This document shows, one piece after another, positions 57,232 to 64,000 of a stretch of DNA of 64,000 bases. This DNA comes from Xanthobacteraceae bacterium. Its GTDB lineage: Bacteria > Pseudomonadota > Alphaproteobacteria > Rhizobiales > Xanthobacteraceae. Within the stretch, counting starts at the first letter, position 1; the number at the start of each line of letters is the position of its first letter. A model generated the notes under the pieces. That model did no database searches. It had not been told where the DNA came from and was given only the letters and a program-made list of their open reading frames with translations. The DNA lies in NCBI GenBank assembly GCA_022844205.1, contig JALHMF010000003.1, positions 340,377-404,376 of the forward strand. The letters are read 5' to 3'. The translations under genes and the position numbers were made by a program.

Positions 57232-57918
57232 TCAGCGCCCGAAGCCGTTCAGCTTCATCCAGGAACTCATCGGCATCCCGGCGAAATTCTCCGCCGGAGC
57301 GGACACCTGCTTCGCGCCGTTCATGGTGCGCAAAATGCCGACATAATGCTCCGGGAGCAGGAAGCCGCCGATCGGCGCTTTCAATCCCATTGACTGCGCA
57401 ACCTCGCCCGCGAACGTATTGCAGTTCTTTGTCGGAGCGTGCCACGTCGGCGATGTGGCTTGCAGGTTCTTGATGAAAGCCGACACCTTCTTGAATTCGG
57501 CTTCGGTCAACACGACACAATAGCGGGCGGTGAGATATTGTTCGTCGAGATCGCCATCGCTGGCGCCCGTTTCCGATTCCACGGGTACGGCGTGTCCCTT
57601 CATGTAAACGCCCGGATCGTCACCCTTCGGATGCAGGCCGGCTACCTCGAACTTGCCGAACTTGTTTCCGGTGCCGAGCTTTCCGAAGAACAAGAACGTG
57701 TGACCGTAGCTCGCAGCCGTCCGCGAGCGGAATTCGACGAAGTAGGGCTTTCCCTTTTCGGGCGTGCACCCCGTGGCAGTGACCTTTGAACCATCGGCAC
57801 TGCCGGCGGCTTTCTTGCTTTCCTTTTTAGACGTCTGCGCCGACGCGCCGACGGACAGCGCACCAACGACGAGCGCGATGGAAAGCACACGGACGAACGG
57901 CATCAGCTGCATGGCCAA
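57232..57918 (-). CDS. Secreted protein with possible papain-like fold
   Basis: A 228-residue exported protein. The signal peptide runs from VRVLSIALVVGALSVG to ASAQ (about residue 28), followed by a Lys/Ser-rich stretch. The mature domain has RTAASYGHTFLFFG and NCNTFAGEVAQSMGLKAP; a His in a beta-strand and a Cys at a helix start recall permuted NlpC/P60-type papain folds, but the catalytic order is not certain. It lies just downstream of an L,D-transpeptidase gene (11 bp), so a cell-wall role is possible. Confidence 0.7.
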   Translation of the reverse strand: MAMQLMPFVRVLSIALVVGALSVGASAQTSKKESKKAAGSADGSKVTATGCTPEKGKPYFVEFRSRTAASYGHTFLFFGKLGTGNKFGKFEVAGLHPKGDDPGVYMKGHAVPVESETGASDGDLDEQYLTARYCVVLTEAEFKKVSAFIKNLQATSPTWHAPTKNCNTFAGEVAQSMGLKAPIGGFLLPEHYVGILRTMNGAKQVSAPAENFAGMPMSSWMKLNGFGR

Positions 57919-57929
57919 CTCCCTGGCTC

Positions 57930-58448
57930 CTAGCGTAGCACGACGACCTGCGTGCCGTAATGCACCCGGTCGAACAGATCCTCGATGTCGTGATTGTACA
58001 TGCGGATGCAGCCATAGGACACGAAGCCGCCAACGGAACCGGGGGCGTTGGTACCGTGGATTGCATATTCCCCGCCGCCACTCAGCGTGAGGGCAGCCAC
58101 ACCCATCGGATTTTGCGGTGAGCCGCCCGGGATCACGTCCGGCAGACGCGGATTGTCCCGCTTCACCACCGCAGGCGGCGACCAGGCCGGCTTGCGGAAT
58201 TTGCCGTTGATATAGGCCGTTCCGGACCAGGCTTTACCGGCGCGGCCGACACCGACCGTGTAGCGGATCGCGCGGCCTCCGCCGAGAACGTAGTAAAGCG
58301 CCCGTTCGCTCGTTTTCACGACGATCGTCCCGCGCGAATAGTCGTCGCGGAAGCCGACTTCCTGGCGCGCTTCAGCCGGTAGGGCGGAAAGCGACAGGGT
58401 GAATGCGAAAGCGAGAACGGATGTGATGGCTCGAATCGAAAAGTGCAT
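57930..58448 (-). CDS. L,D-transpeptidase (YkuD type)
   Basis: A 172-residue exported enzyme that makes 3-3 cross-links or attaches proteins to peptidoglycan. After a signal peptide (SALPAEA, about residue 27), the catalytic domain shows IHGTNAPGSVGGFVSYGCIRMYNHD with the HGTN and the Ser-x-Gly-Cys-Ile-Arg signature holding the nucleophile Cys. The ATG at 58448 starts the signal peptide; an upstream TTG at 58466 is less likely. Transcribed with the secreted protein gene 11 bp downstream. Confidence 0.92.
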   Translation of the reverse strand: MHFSIRAITSVLAFAFTLSLSALPAEARQEVGFRDDYSRGTIVVKTSERALYYVLGGGRAIRYTVGVGRAGKAWSGTAYINGKFRKPAWSPPAVVKRDNPRLPDVIPGGSPQNPMGVAALTLSGGGEYAIHGTNAPGSVGGFVSYGCIRMYNHDIEDLFDRVHYGTQVVVLR

Positions 58449-58562
58449 GGCGTAGGTGCAGCCCAAATTGAACGGGTTCGCGAGAGGCGGAATTTAGCCG
58501 CTGGCTATACAGGCGAATAGTGATTCCGCGCATCACTTTTCGTCCATGCGTAACGGAACCCC

Positions 58563-58594
58563 AAAAAAGAAAGAGGCCGGCACAAAGGCCGGCC
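58563..58594 (-). terminator. Terminator of the small lipoprotein gene
   Basis: On the minus strand GGCCGGC, loop CTTTGT, GCCGGCC is followed by TCTTTCTTTTTT, about 30 bp after the lipoprotein stop codon. Confidence 0.8.
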
Positions 58595-58620
58595 CTTCCG
58601 GTACGCAAACTGGATATAAG

Positions 58621-58734
58621 TTAGTACTTGGACGAAACCGGAGCCTTGCCAATCGGGGCCTTGCCCGCAGTGACGCAGCCGGCGGTCGCCATGGCCAAAG
58701 TCGCGGCCACTGCAACGATAAGAACTTTCTTCAT
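58621..58734 (-). CDS. Tiny lipoprotein, 37 residues
   Basis: A short frame with a lipoprotein signal: MKKVLIVAVAATLAMATAGC has a basic start, hydrophobic core and a lipobox ending in Cys at residue 20. The mature peptide would be only 18 residues (VTAGKAPIGKAPVSSKY after the lipidated Cys), with a duplicated GKAP motif. A GGGGG ribosome-binding site lies 6 nt before the ATG and a good terminator follows. Entericidin-like small lipoproteins have a comparable size, but no family match is claimed. Confidence 0.65.
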   Translation of the reverse strand: MKKVLIVAVAATLAMATAGCVTAGKAPIGKAPVSSKY

Positions 58735-59074
58735 TAGTGCCCCCAAAGGAGAGAGAGAGACAGTTCGGGTTTATACAATTCGGGCAGATACCCCACTAGT
58801 GCTGGAAAGCCACACCCCACAGCCGAGTGAATTTCACCCACATTTTAAGGGTCTTAAATGGGTCAGCGCGACTTACGTATAAGGGGGAACATCCCACTAG
58901 GGGGGCCTATCCCCATTGCCGAAATGGCACTACCCCGAATTTTCTTGTCCTGTTTGGGCCGCTGATTCCCTTCTGCCAGGCAAAATAATTCCTCCCAGCC
59001 TCCTTGTGGTCATTCCCGCCATCACCACCTGCGCACGCTGTGCAGGCGCGATCCGCGCCTTGCGGGAGGGGAGC
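58735..59074. promoter_or_regulatory. Leader region between lipoprotein gene and MoxR operon
   Basis: A 340-bp gene-free stretch. It has two adjacent palindromes, GTGAATTTCAC at about 58827-58837 and CATTTTAAGGGTCTTAAATG at 58841-58860, and further on GGGG/CCCC-rich repeats (58883-58915). It must carry the promoters for the leftward lipoprotein gene and the rightward three-gene operon, whose first gene has a strong GGGAGGGGAG ribosome-binding site. Confidence 0.4.
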
Positions 59075-60109
59075 ATGGAAACAAGCCGGAATGTGTTCGA
59101 GGAATCGGTCACGCTGAAGCAAGCGAAGAAACTCGTTCAGTGCATGGCGCACGAACAGAGCTTTCTCCTCGTTTCGGCACCCGGCGTCGGCAAGTCTGAA
59201 ATGGTGTATCAGGCCGCAGAAGAAGCCGGACTGCCCTGCCGCTCCCTCCTTGGCACTCAGATCGCACCTGAAGATGTCAGCGGCATTCCCCGTATCGTTG
59301 GCGAGCGCTCGGTGTTCTGCCCGCCCCGCCTGCTGCTTCCCGAAAAGCCGGAGCCGTTTTGCCTGTTTCTGGACGAACTTCCCGCCTGCGCGCCGGATAT
59401 TCAGAAAGCTTTCTATTCCCTGCTGCTTGAGCGGCGTCTCGGCGAACACGCTTTGCCCACGGGCACCTGGGTGGTCGCCGCCGGTAACCGCACGGTCGAT
59501 CGCGCGCTCGTGCGTGCGATGAGTTCGGCGCTCGTCAACCGCGTCACCATCCTGCATCTGCGCGTCGATCCCGACGAATGGCAGGCCTGGGCCGCAAAGA
59601 ACAAGATTCGTGCCGACGTCCGCAACTTCGTCGCCCACATGCCGGATGCGCTGATGCGCCCCGTTCCGTCCGAGCCGGTGCCCTTCTCCACCCCGCGCGC
59701 CTGGTCGCTGTTCTCCCGCGCCCTCGACATGGCGGAAGCCTCCGGCATCCTGAACCGCGAGACGCGCCGTGCTCTCGCTTTTGGCCGTCTCACCGCTGAA
59801 GACGCGGCCGTATTCTGCGCGCTGGCCGAAGAGCGGATCGGCGCGATGCGGGCGATCGAGGACTATGTCGAAACGCCCGATCTCCTGCCGAAAACCGACG
59901 CCGCGCGCTGGTTCGTGCTGAACTGCATCCGCCAGCACGTCCGCGACGGCCGTCTCATTCATGTCAAACCCCGCACCATCAACAAATTCCTCCGCAGCCT
60001 GCCTGCCGAGAGCCAGCTTACGCTGGTCACAGACCTCGTGGATAAATGGGGTGCGCTCGGTGCCGACAAGGCGATGCTGGAATTGCTGAAGAAGGTCACC
60101 GACCTGTGA
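59075..60109 (+). CDS. MoxR-type AAA+ ATPase
   Basis: A 344-residue AAA+ ATPase. Walker A is APGVGKS at 35-41, Walker B CLFLDEL at 96-102, and the sensor region VVAAGNRTVD at 133-142; the C-terminal lid follows. MoxR ATPases act as chaperones with partner VWA proteins, often to insert metals or mature complexes. The ATG at 59075 follows a very strong ribosome-binding site. The stop overlaps the GTG start of the next gene (GTGA), so the two are translationally coupled. No known target is evident. Confidence 0.9.
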   Translation: METSRNVFEESVTLKQAKKLVQCMAHEQSFLLVSAPGVGKSEMVYQAAEEAGLPCRSLLGTQIAPEDVSGIPRIVGERSVFCPPRLLLPEKPEPFCLFLDELPACAPDIQKAFYSLLLERRLGEHALPTGTWVVAAGNRTVDRALVRAMSSALVNRVTILHLRVDPDEWQAWAAKNKIRADVRNFVAHMPDALMRPVPSEPVPFSTPRAWSLFSRALDMAEASGILNRETRRALAFGRLTAEDAAVFCALAEERIGAMRAIEDYVETPDLLPKTDAARWFVLNCIRQHVRDGRLIHVKPRTINKFLRSLPAESQLTLVTDLVDKWGALGADKAMLELLKKVTDL

Positions 60110-61350
60110 GCGCTCCATCCCCGCGCGAGACCATGGCGCGGATCGAGAAGGGCCTGCGGCTGGTCACGGTGCCGCTGCCTCACCTCGCCGGCCTTGCCGC
60201 CGCCGTCCGCGTGAACCTCGATGGGCGCGTGCCGACCATGGGCGTGTTCGCGTCCGGCCGCATGGTCGCGAACCCGGCTTTTGTCGCGAAGCTGAAGGAC
60301 AACGAACTTCAATTCGTGCTCGCGCACGAGCTGCTGCATCTGGCGTTACGCACCCACGACCGCGCCAAGGGTGCGGGACTGCTCGAGTTCAATTACGCGC
60401 ACGACTACATCATCAACGACATCCTGCGCGTGGAGCTTGGTTTCACGCATGTGCCCGCGGGCGGACTCGACATGCCGGGTGCCCGCGAAAAATCCGCCGA
60501 GCAGATCGTGCTGGAAATGCGCCGCAAGGCCGAGCAGGAGCCGACCAAATCCCAGGTCTGGCAGGGCGAGCAGATCACTATGCGCCGCCTCCTGGAGAAC
60601 AATCGTCCCGGCCAGCCGGGCGAGAACAATCAAGCCGGCGACGTGCTCGACGACGCAAAGGAGCGAGAGTTGTTCCCAGAGGAGGCCGCCGAACAGGCCG
60701 CCCGCGCCAAGGCAATGGAGGAACTGGCCGCCCGCAGTCTCGCCCTCGCCAGGGCAATGAAGGCAATGCGCGGAATGGGTGAGAGCAAGGGCGATGCGAT
60801 GGTGTCGGCGCTGCGCGGAATCTACCGCACGCCGTGGGAACAGGCCTTGCAGAAATGGATGGAGTCCGTCGCGCCCGGCGCACGCACATTCGCCCGTCCC
60901 TCCCGCCGCACGCATCAGCAGGGCGACATCGTGCTGCCCGGCCGCCAGCGGCATTCGTGGATGCTGAACGTGGTGCTGGATACGTCCGGCTCGATGACCG
61001 ACGCCATTCCCCGCGCGCTCGGCGCCATCGCGGATTTCTGCGAAGCCATGGCGGTGGACGACATCCGGCTCGTGCAATGCGACACCGCGGTCGCGAGCGA
61101 TGAAGTGCTCTCTCCTTCGGCATTGGCCGAATACAAGGTGAGCGGCTTCGGCGGCAGCGACCTGTCGCCAGGGATGCTGGCGCTCGCGGACGACCCGCGA
61201 GTCACCGCAGCCGCCGTCATCACCGACGGCGACACGCTCTACCCTGAGGCGCCGATGCCCTACGACGTGCTCTGGATTCTCCCGGAGCATGGCAATCCGA
61301 ATTTCCGTCCGGCCTATGGACGGATCATCACCATGGGAGGCCACGCATGA
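60106..61350 (+). CDS. DUF2201 metallopeptidase-like protein with VWA domain
   Basis: A 414-residue protein. The N-terminal half has a zinc-protease motif AHELLHLALRTH (HExxH at 74-78) and FNYAHDYIINDIL, typical of the DUF2201 N-terminal domain. A helical, Ala/Glu/Arg-rich middle (about 185-225) leads to a VWA domain with MIDAS VLDTSGSM at 290-297 and VITDGDTLYP. The start is GTG at 60106, overlapping the MoxR stop. It pairs with the MoxR ATPase upstream and the LCCL gene downstream (ATGA overlap). Function unknown; a peptidase controlled by an ATPase and a VWA adhesion module is plausible. Confidence 0.88.
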   Translation: MSAPSPRETMARIEKGLRLVTVPLPHLAGLAAAVRVNLDGRVPTMGVFASGRMVANPAFVAKLKDNELQFVLAHELLHLALRTHDRAKGAGLLEFNYAHDYIINDILRVELGFTHVPAGGLDMPGAREKSAEQIVLEMRRKAEQEPTKSQVWQGEQITMRRLLENNRPGQPGENNQAGDVLDDAKERELFPEEAAEQAARAKAMEELAARSLALARAMKAMRGMGESKGDAMVSALRGIYRTPWEQALQKWMESVAPGARTFARPSRRTHQQGDIVLPGRQRHSWMLNVVLDTSGSMTDAIPRALGAIADFCEAMAVDDIRLVQCDTAVASDEVLSPSALAEYKVSGFGGSDLSPGMLALADDPRVTAAAVITDGDTLYPEAPMPYDVLWILPEHGNPNFRPAYGRIITMGGHA

Positions 61351-61733
61351 AGGCCGTGCAGGAATTGGTAGCCTATTTCGACCGCAAGGGCGCGCTCAGC
61401 AAGGCGCAGATTCACAAGCTGCTGGATCAGGGGCTGCTCGCTGCGGAAGCGCCGCAGAATATGCTGGGCCTGATCGATCCGGTGGGTGCCTCGTATTATT
61501 TCCGGGTGCGCGGCGAAGCCGAAGGCCCGCTCTGGGGCACCGACACCTACACCGGCGACTCGCATCTCGGGATCGCCGCCGTCCATGCCGGGCTCGTGAA
61601 GGTCGGCGAGAGTGCGGTGATCAAGGTGACGGTCGTGCCGCCGCTCAACTCCTATCAGGGCTCGGTGCGCAACGGGGTCATGAGCCACGACTTCGCGCGC
61701 TACGGCTCGGCCTACACGCTGTCCGCGATCTGA
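61347..61733 (+). CDS. LCCL-domain protein, third gene of MoxR-DUF2201 operon
   Basis: A 128-residue protein. An N-terminal helical section (residues 1-35, QELVAYFDRKGALSKAQIHKLLDQG) is joined to an LCCL domain (about 55-126): GPLWGTDTYTGDSHLGIAAVHAG, then PPLNSYQGSVRNGVMS. LCCL domains are best known from secreted eukaryotic proteins and carry cysteines; this one has none and no signal peptide, so it is probably cytosolic. Its ATG overlaps the preceding stop (ATGA). It may be the substrate-binding or regulatory partner of the two upstream proteins. Confidence 0.8.
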   Translation: MKAVQELVAYFDRKGALSKAQIHKLLDQGLLAAEAPQNMLGLIDPVGASYYFRVRGEAEGPLWGTDTYTGDSHLGIAAVHAGLVKVGESAVIKVTVVPPLNSYQGSVRNGVMSHDFARYGSAYTLSAI

Positions 61734-61780
61734 ATCACGCCGCACGCGCAGCCTCCGCCGGGGAACGCTGCAAAACATTT

Positions 61781-62263
61781 TTATCTCCGCCGCAAATGAT
61801 CGAACTGTTTTTCTTCCTGCGTCATCGTCTCCCAGTCGCGGTAGCGGAACATGACGCCCTTCTCGACGCCGACCGACGCCGCCGGCACTTCGGACAGCGC
61901 GCAGCGCGCCTCGGAGCGGTCGAGCTTGGTAAACTGCTCGTTCTTCTCGCGTCCGTGCACGCAGAGGGAAATGTTGTTGGCGCTGCCCGCGAGAATTTTC
62001 GTGCAGGTGATGGTGGCCGTACCACCCTTGTAGGGCAGGAAGCAGCTCACCGTGCATTCGGCGTCCTTCGGCGACGGATTGCTCACCGACACCGCCACAA
62101 AACGTCGATCGGCGGACAATTCGCAGCGATGCGCGATCACGGGCTGCGCCTGCATCGGCTGGCCCGGCAGCGGCTGCTGGGCCGGCGCCCCGGTAGCGGC
62201 CAGCAATCCGGTGATCAGCACAAGAGAACGCACGCGCATCCCAAAGCCCGTCAAATCTGTCAT
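61781..62263 (-). CDS. Secreted cysteine-rich protein of unknown function
   Basis: A 160-residue exported product: signal peptide in the first 37 residues (RVRSLVLITGLLAATGAPAQ), then a beta-rich mature part with five or six cysteines (IAHRCELSADRRF, DAECTVSCFLPYKGG, TITCTKILAG, ISLCVHG, EARCALSEV). The ATG at 62263 is used; one at 62239 starts directly at the signal peptide. Divergent from the arginine decarboxylase gene by 36 bp. No family recognised. Confidence 0.65.
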   Translation of the reverse strand: MTDLTGFGMRVRSLVLITGLLAATGAPAQQPLPGQPMQAQPVIAHRCELSADRRFVAVSVSNPSPKDAECTVSCFLPYKGGTATITCTKILAGSANNISLCVHGREKNEQFTKLDRSEARCALSEVPAASVGVEKGVMFRYRDWETMTQEEKQFDHLRRR

Positions 62264-62299
62264 GCTGCCAAGCCTAGCATGGCGCGAAAGCAGGTGAAT

Positions 62300-62851
62300 A
62301 TGTTCCCGATCCCCAAACGCGTGTTCCTGACCGGCGGTGTCGGCGTGCACAGGCACCAGCTCACCGCCTTCGAATATGCGCTGCGCGACGCCGACATCGA
62401 GCAGCAGAACCTCGTCACCGTGTCCTCGATCCTGCCGCCCGGCTGCCGGATGATCGGGCGCAAGGCCGGCGTGAAGACGCTCTCCCCCGGCGAGATCACC
62501 TTTTGCGTGATGGCGCGCGCCGAGACCAACGAGCCCGGCCGCCGCATCAATGCCAGCATCGGCTTCGCGCGCCCGGTGGACCAGAAAATGTATGGCTACA
62601 TTTCCGAGCACCATGGCTACGGCATGACGAGGAAGCAGAGCGGCGACTATGCCGAGGACCTCGCCGCCACCATGCTCGCCTCCACGCTCGGCATCGAGTT
62701 CGACGCCGACGCCGCCTGGAACGAGCGCAAGCGCGTCTATGAGCACAGCCGCCTGATCATCGACTCGCTCTCCAAGACGGCCGCCGCCGAAGGCGACGCG
62801 CAAGGCCGCTGGACCTGTGCCGTGGCGGTGGCGGTGTTCCGGTTTGATTGA
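62300..62851 (+). CDS. Pyruvoyl-dependent arginine decarboxylase
   Basis: A 183-residue enzyme that decarboxylates arginine to agmatine. Proenzymes of this family cut themselves between two serines to form the pyruvoyl group; here that site is VSSILPPGC with Ser42-Ser43. Other conserved parts are PKRVFLTGGVGVH, VMARAETNEPGRRINASIG and EHHGYGMT. The family is common in archaea and patchy in bacteria. The ATG at 62300 follows an AGGTG site; 62279 is an alternative. No agmatine-using genes are in the window. Confidence 0.88.
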   Translation: MFPIPKRVFLTGGVGVHRHQLTAFEYALRDADIEQQNLVTVSSILPPGCRMIGRKAGVKTLSPGEITFCVMARAETNEPGRRINASIGFARPVDQKMYGYISEHHGYGMTRKQSGDYAEDLAATMLASTLGIEFDADAAWNERKRVYEHSRLIIDSLSKTAAAEGDAQGRWTCAVAVAVFRFD

Positions 62852-62938
62852 GGTTCTCCTCTCTTGTTGTCATTGCCGGTCAAAAGGAGCGAAGCGCCGT
62901 CTTCGCGCCTAAAGTCCCGACAATCCATGTTTCCGCGC

Positions 62939-63045
62939 TCATCCTTCGAGACGCCCGCCGATTGCCACGCTCTCTGCCTCATCCTGAGGAGGCCCGAAGG
63001 GCCGTCTCGAAGGATGGGCGGCGGGCTCCTCAGGATGAGGCGCGA
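62939..63045. repeat. REP-like palindromes (CATCCT...GGATG family)
   Basis: Facing units CATCCTTCGAGAC and CTCGAAGGATG, and CTCATCCTGAGGAG and CTCCTCAGGATGAG, flank each other here. They match the element at 39271-39372. Confidence 0.75.
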
Positions 63046-63408
63046 TAGTGAATGCGTTTCGAACCAAGACACACTCCTCCGTTCGCGCGGGCGGATTTCG
63101 CCCCGCGTCATGATCCCTCCCCGGTTTCAGTCCCGCGTAACGTGCGGGGAACGGAGCGCCGAAAGGCGCAAGGTCTTCCAGTCTCACGCTCCTGCGCGGA
63201 GCGTGCGCCGCCTTCCGGCGCGCCGTCGCGGCGGCTTTTGGTTCCCCGGGACCATGCTTCCGGGACCAGGCTGCACGGGGGTTGTCTTCGCACCCGTTTC
63301 GTTGCGCTTTCACGCAACGCGCCCGGTCCCCATTCCAGCCATTGAAGGCAGCGGGGCGTAGTGCCCGCGGATGGTGACCCGAGGCCTCCCGGTGCCACGC
63401 TTGCGAGG
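63046..63408. other. Gene-free repeat-like block before the tandem repeats
   Basis: About 360 bp of GC-rich DNA with several short dyads (for example GGTTCCCCGGGACC-like and GCGCTTTCACGC-like stretches). All open frames here have unusual composition and no recognisable product, so no gene is called. Confidence 0.5.
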
Positions 63409-63883
63409 CATGACAGCAGGCGCCGCCTCCCGCTCCGCTCTAATGACGCCTCATGAAAGCGCCCCGTGCGAGCGGGAGTGGGTGGAGTTTAAGGGAGGTT
63501 TTGAGGGTGGGGATAAGAGTGGCTAAGCGAATGAAATAATTGGCAGTCATGGCCGGGCTTGTCCCGGCCATCCCGATTTCAAAGGCACTGCCTCCCTAAG
63601 CGGGATGCCCGGCACAAGGCCGGGCATGACAGGATGCAGGCGCCGCCTCCCGCTCCGCTACTCACGACGCCTCATGAAAGCGCCCCAATGAGCGGGAGTG
63701 GGTGGAGTTTAAGGGAGGTTTTGAGGGCGGGGATAAGAGTGGCTAAGCGAATGAAATAATTGGCAGTCATGGCCGGGCTTGTCCCGGCCATCCCGATTTC
63801 AAGGGCACTGCCTCCCTAAGCGGGATGCCCGGCACAAGGCCGGGCATGACAGGATGCAGGCACCGCCTCCCGCTTCGCTCCAC
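63409..63883. repeat. Two 220-bp tandem units plus a truncated third
   Basis: Units begin near 63409 and 63629 and repeat at 220-bp spacing: CGCCGCCTCCCGCTCCGCT, TTTAAGGGAGG, GTGGCTAAGCGAATG and the palindromes GGCCGGGC/GCCCGGCC and ATGCCCGGC...GCCGGGCAT occur in both. The units are nearly identical. A third starts at about 63849 and stops after CGCTTCGCTC at 63880, where the IS3-family end begins. Confidence 0.85.
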
Positions 63884-64000
63884 TGGCCTGCACCCGGTTT
63901 CGTTGACACCCGCCTAAGCTAATCCTGCCTTCTGCTCGAACTCCATCGGGCTCAGATATCCGATCGTAGAGTGTCTGCGCTTCGGATTATAGAAGCGCTC
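63884..64000 (-). mobile_element. IS3-family insertion sequence, one end (partial)
   Basis: The element enters from the right edge. Its end is placed at TGGCCTGCACCCGG (63884), where similarity of the tandem unit stops; 30 bp further in is the transposase stop codon. IS3-family termini begin with TG, which fits. The other end and target duplication lie outside the window. Confidence 0.7.
63914..64000 (-). CDS. IS3-family transposase (OrfB), C-terminal end
   Basis: The last 28 codons read ERFYNPKRRHSTIGYLSP followed by MEFEQKAGLA and TAG at 63914-63916. FYN-x-x-R-x-H-x-x-x-G-Y-x-S/T-P-x-x-F is the signature end of IS3-family (DDE) transposases. The catalytic residues lie outside the window. 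Confidence 0.93.
   Translation of the reverse strand, partial: ERFYNPKRRHSTIGYLSPMEFEQKAGLA

Noticed and set aside
61289..62851. 520-codon frame joining the DUF2201 3' end to the arginine decarboxylase
   Set aside because: Only the last 183 codons match a family; the rest overlaps two other genes in different frames.
63409..63883. Tandem repeats as a CRISPR array
   Set aside because: Units are about 220 bp and nearly identical throughout, without spacer-repeat alternation.

Overview
This window looks like chromosomal DNA of a GC-rich alphaproteobacterium of the order Hyphomicrobiales (Rhizobiales), closest in flavour to Bradyrhizobium, Afipia or Xanthobacteraceae relatives. The signs are a clpS-clpA pair, MipZ for division-site placement, a phasin, a DUF1489 protein, a DUF2171 gene behind a promoter of the EcfG general-stress type, a solitary TadG-like protein, and families of short GC-rich palindromes. 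This assignment is inferred from gene content; no database search was possible.

Layout. Bases 1-6.5 kb hold the start of an AzlC-type permease (cut by the window edge), a MAPEG protein, clpA/clpS, a TadG-like VWA protein, a PilZ protein and a phasin. From 6.8 to 13.5 kb come envelope and division genes (a PBP5-type carboxypeptidase with SPOR domain, a PGRP-like amidase, mipZ), a DnaJ-type membrane protein, panC and small proteins. From 13.6 to 24.5 kb are a biotin-dependent carboxylase alpha subunit (probably mccA), kup with a broken 3' remnant of a second kup copy, two paralogous small membrane proteins flanking a secreted lipase-like gene, and the carboxyltransferase subunit (probably mccB). 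From 24.5 to 35.4 kb are a PLD-VTT fusion with an exonuclease/phosphatase-fold protein, transporters, a glutathione transferase, rhodanese, a dehalogenase-like protein, an aldo/keto reductase, an RraA-like protein, queC and an isovaleryl-CoA dehydrogenase preceded by two thioesterases. From 35.4 to 45.6 kb are a GGDEF-EAL protein, tRNA-Leu(GAG), an orphan FliN-like protein, lipB, a gene-free repeat-rich stretch, acylphosphatase, a gamma-glutamylcyclotransferase-like protein, pccA and a ring-cleaving-dioxygenase-like VOC protein. From 45.6 to 58.7 kb are an ECF sigma/VWA pair, a phenylacetate-CoA ligase-like gene divergent from a DpgC-like dioxygenase gene, class III alcohol dehydrogenase, DoxX, a DMT exporter, a chemoreceptor with a small membrane partner, a TRIC-like channel, an L,D-transpeptidase and a tiny lipoprotein. 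From 59 to 62.9 kb is a tightly overlapping MoxR ATPase / DUF2201 metallopeptidase-VWA / LCCL operon and a pyruvoyl-dependent arginine decarboxylase. The last kilobase is repeats ending in the 3' end of an IS3-family element.

Working together. Isovaleryl-CoA dehydrogenase plus the two carboxylase subunits would cover central steps of leucine breakdown, though the genes are scattered. PccA belongs to the propionyl-CoA route. The GGDEF-EAL and PilZ proteins are c-di-GMP turnover and receptor candidates. The most unusual loci are the MoxR-DUF2201-LCCL operon, the DpgC-like/PaaK-like divergent pair, the paralogous small proteins around the lipase gene, and the ECF sigma/VWA pair. There is no CRISPR array, prophage or rRNA operon in the window.
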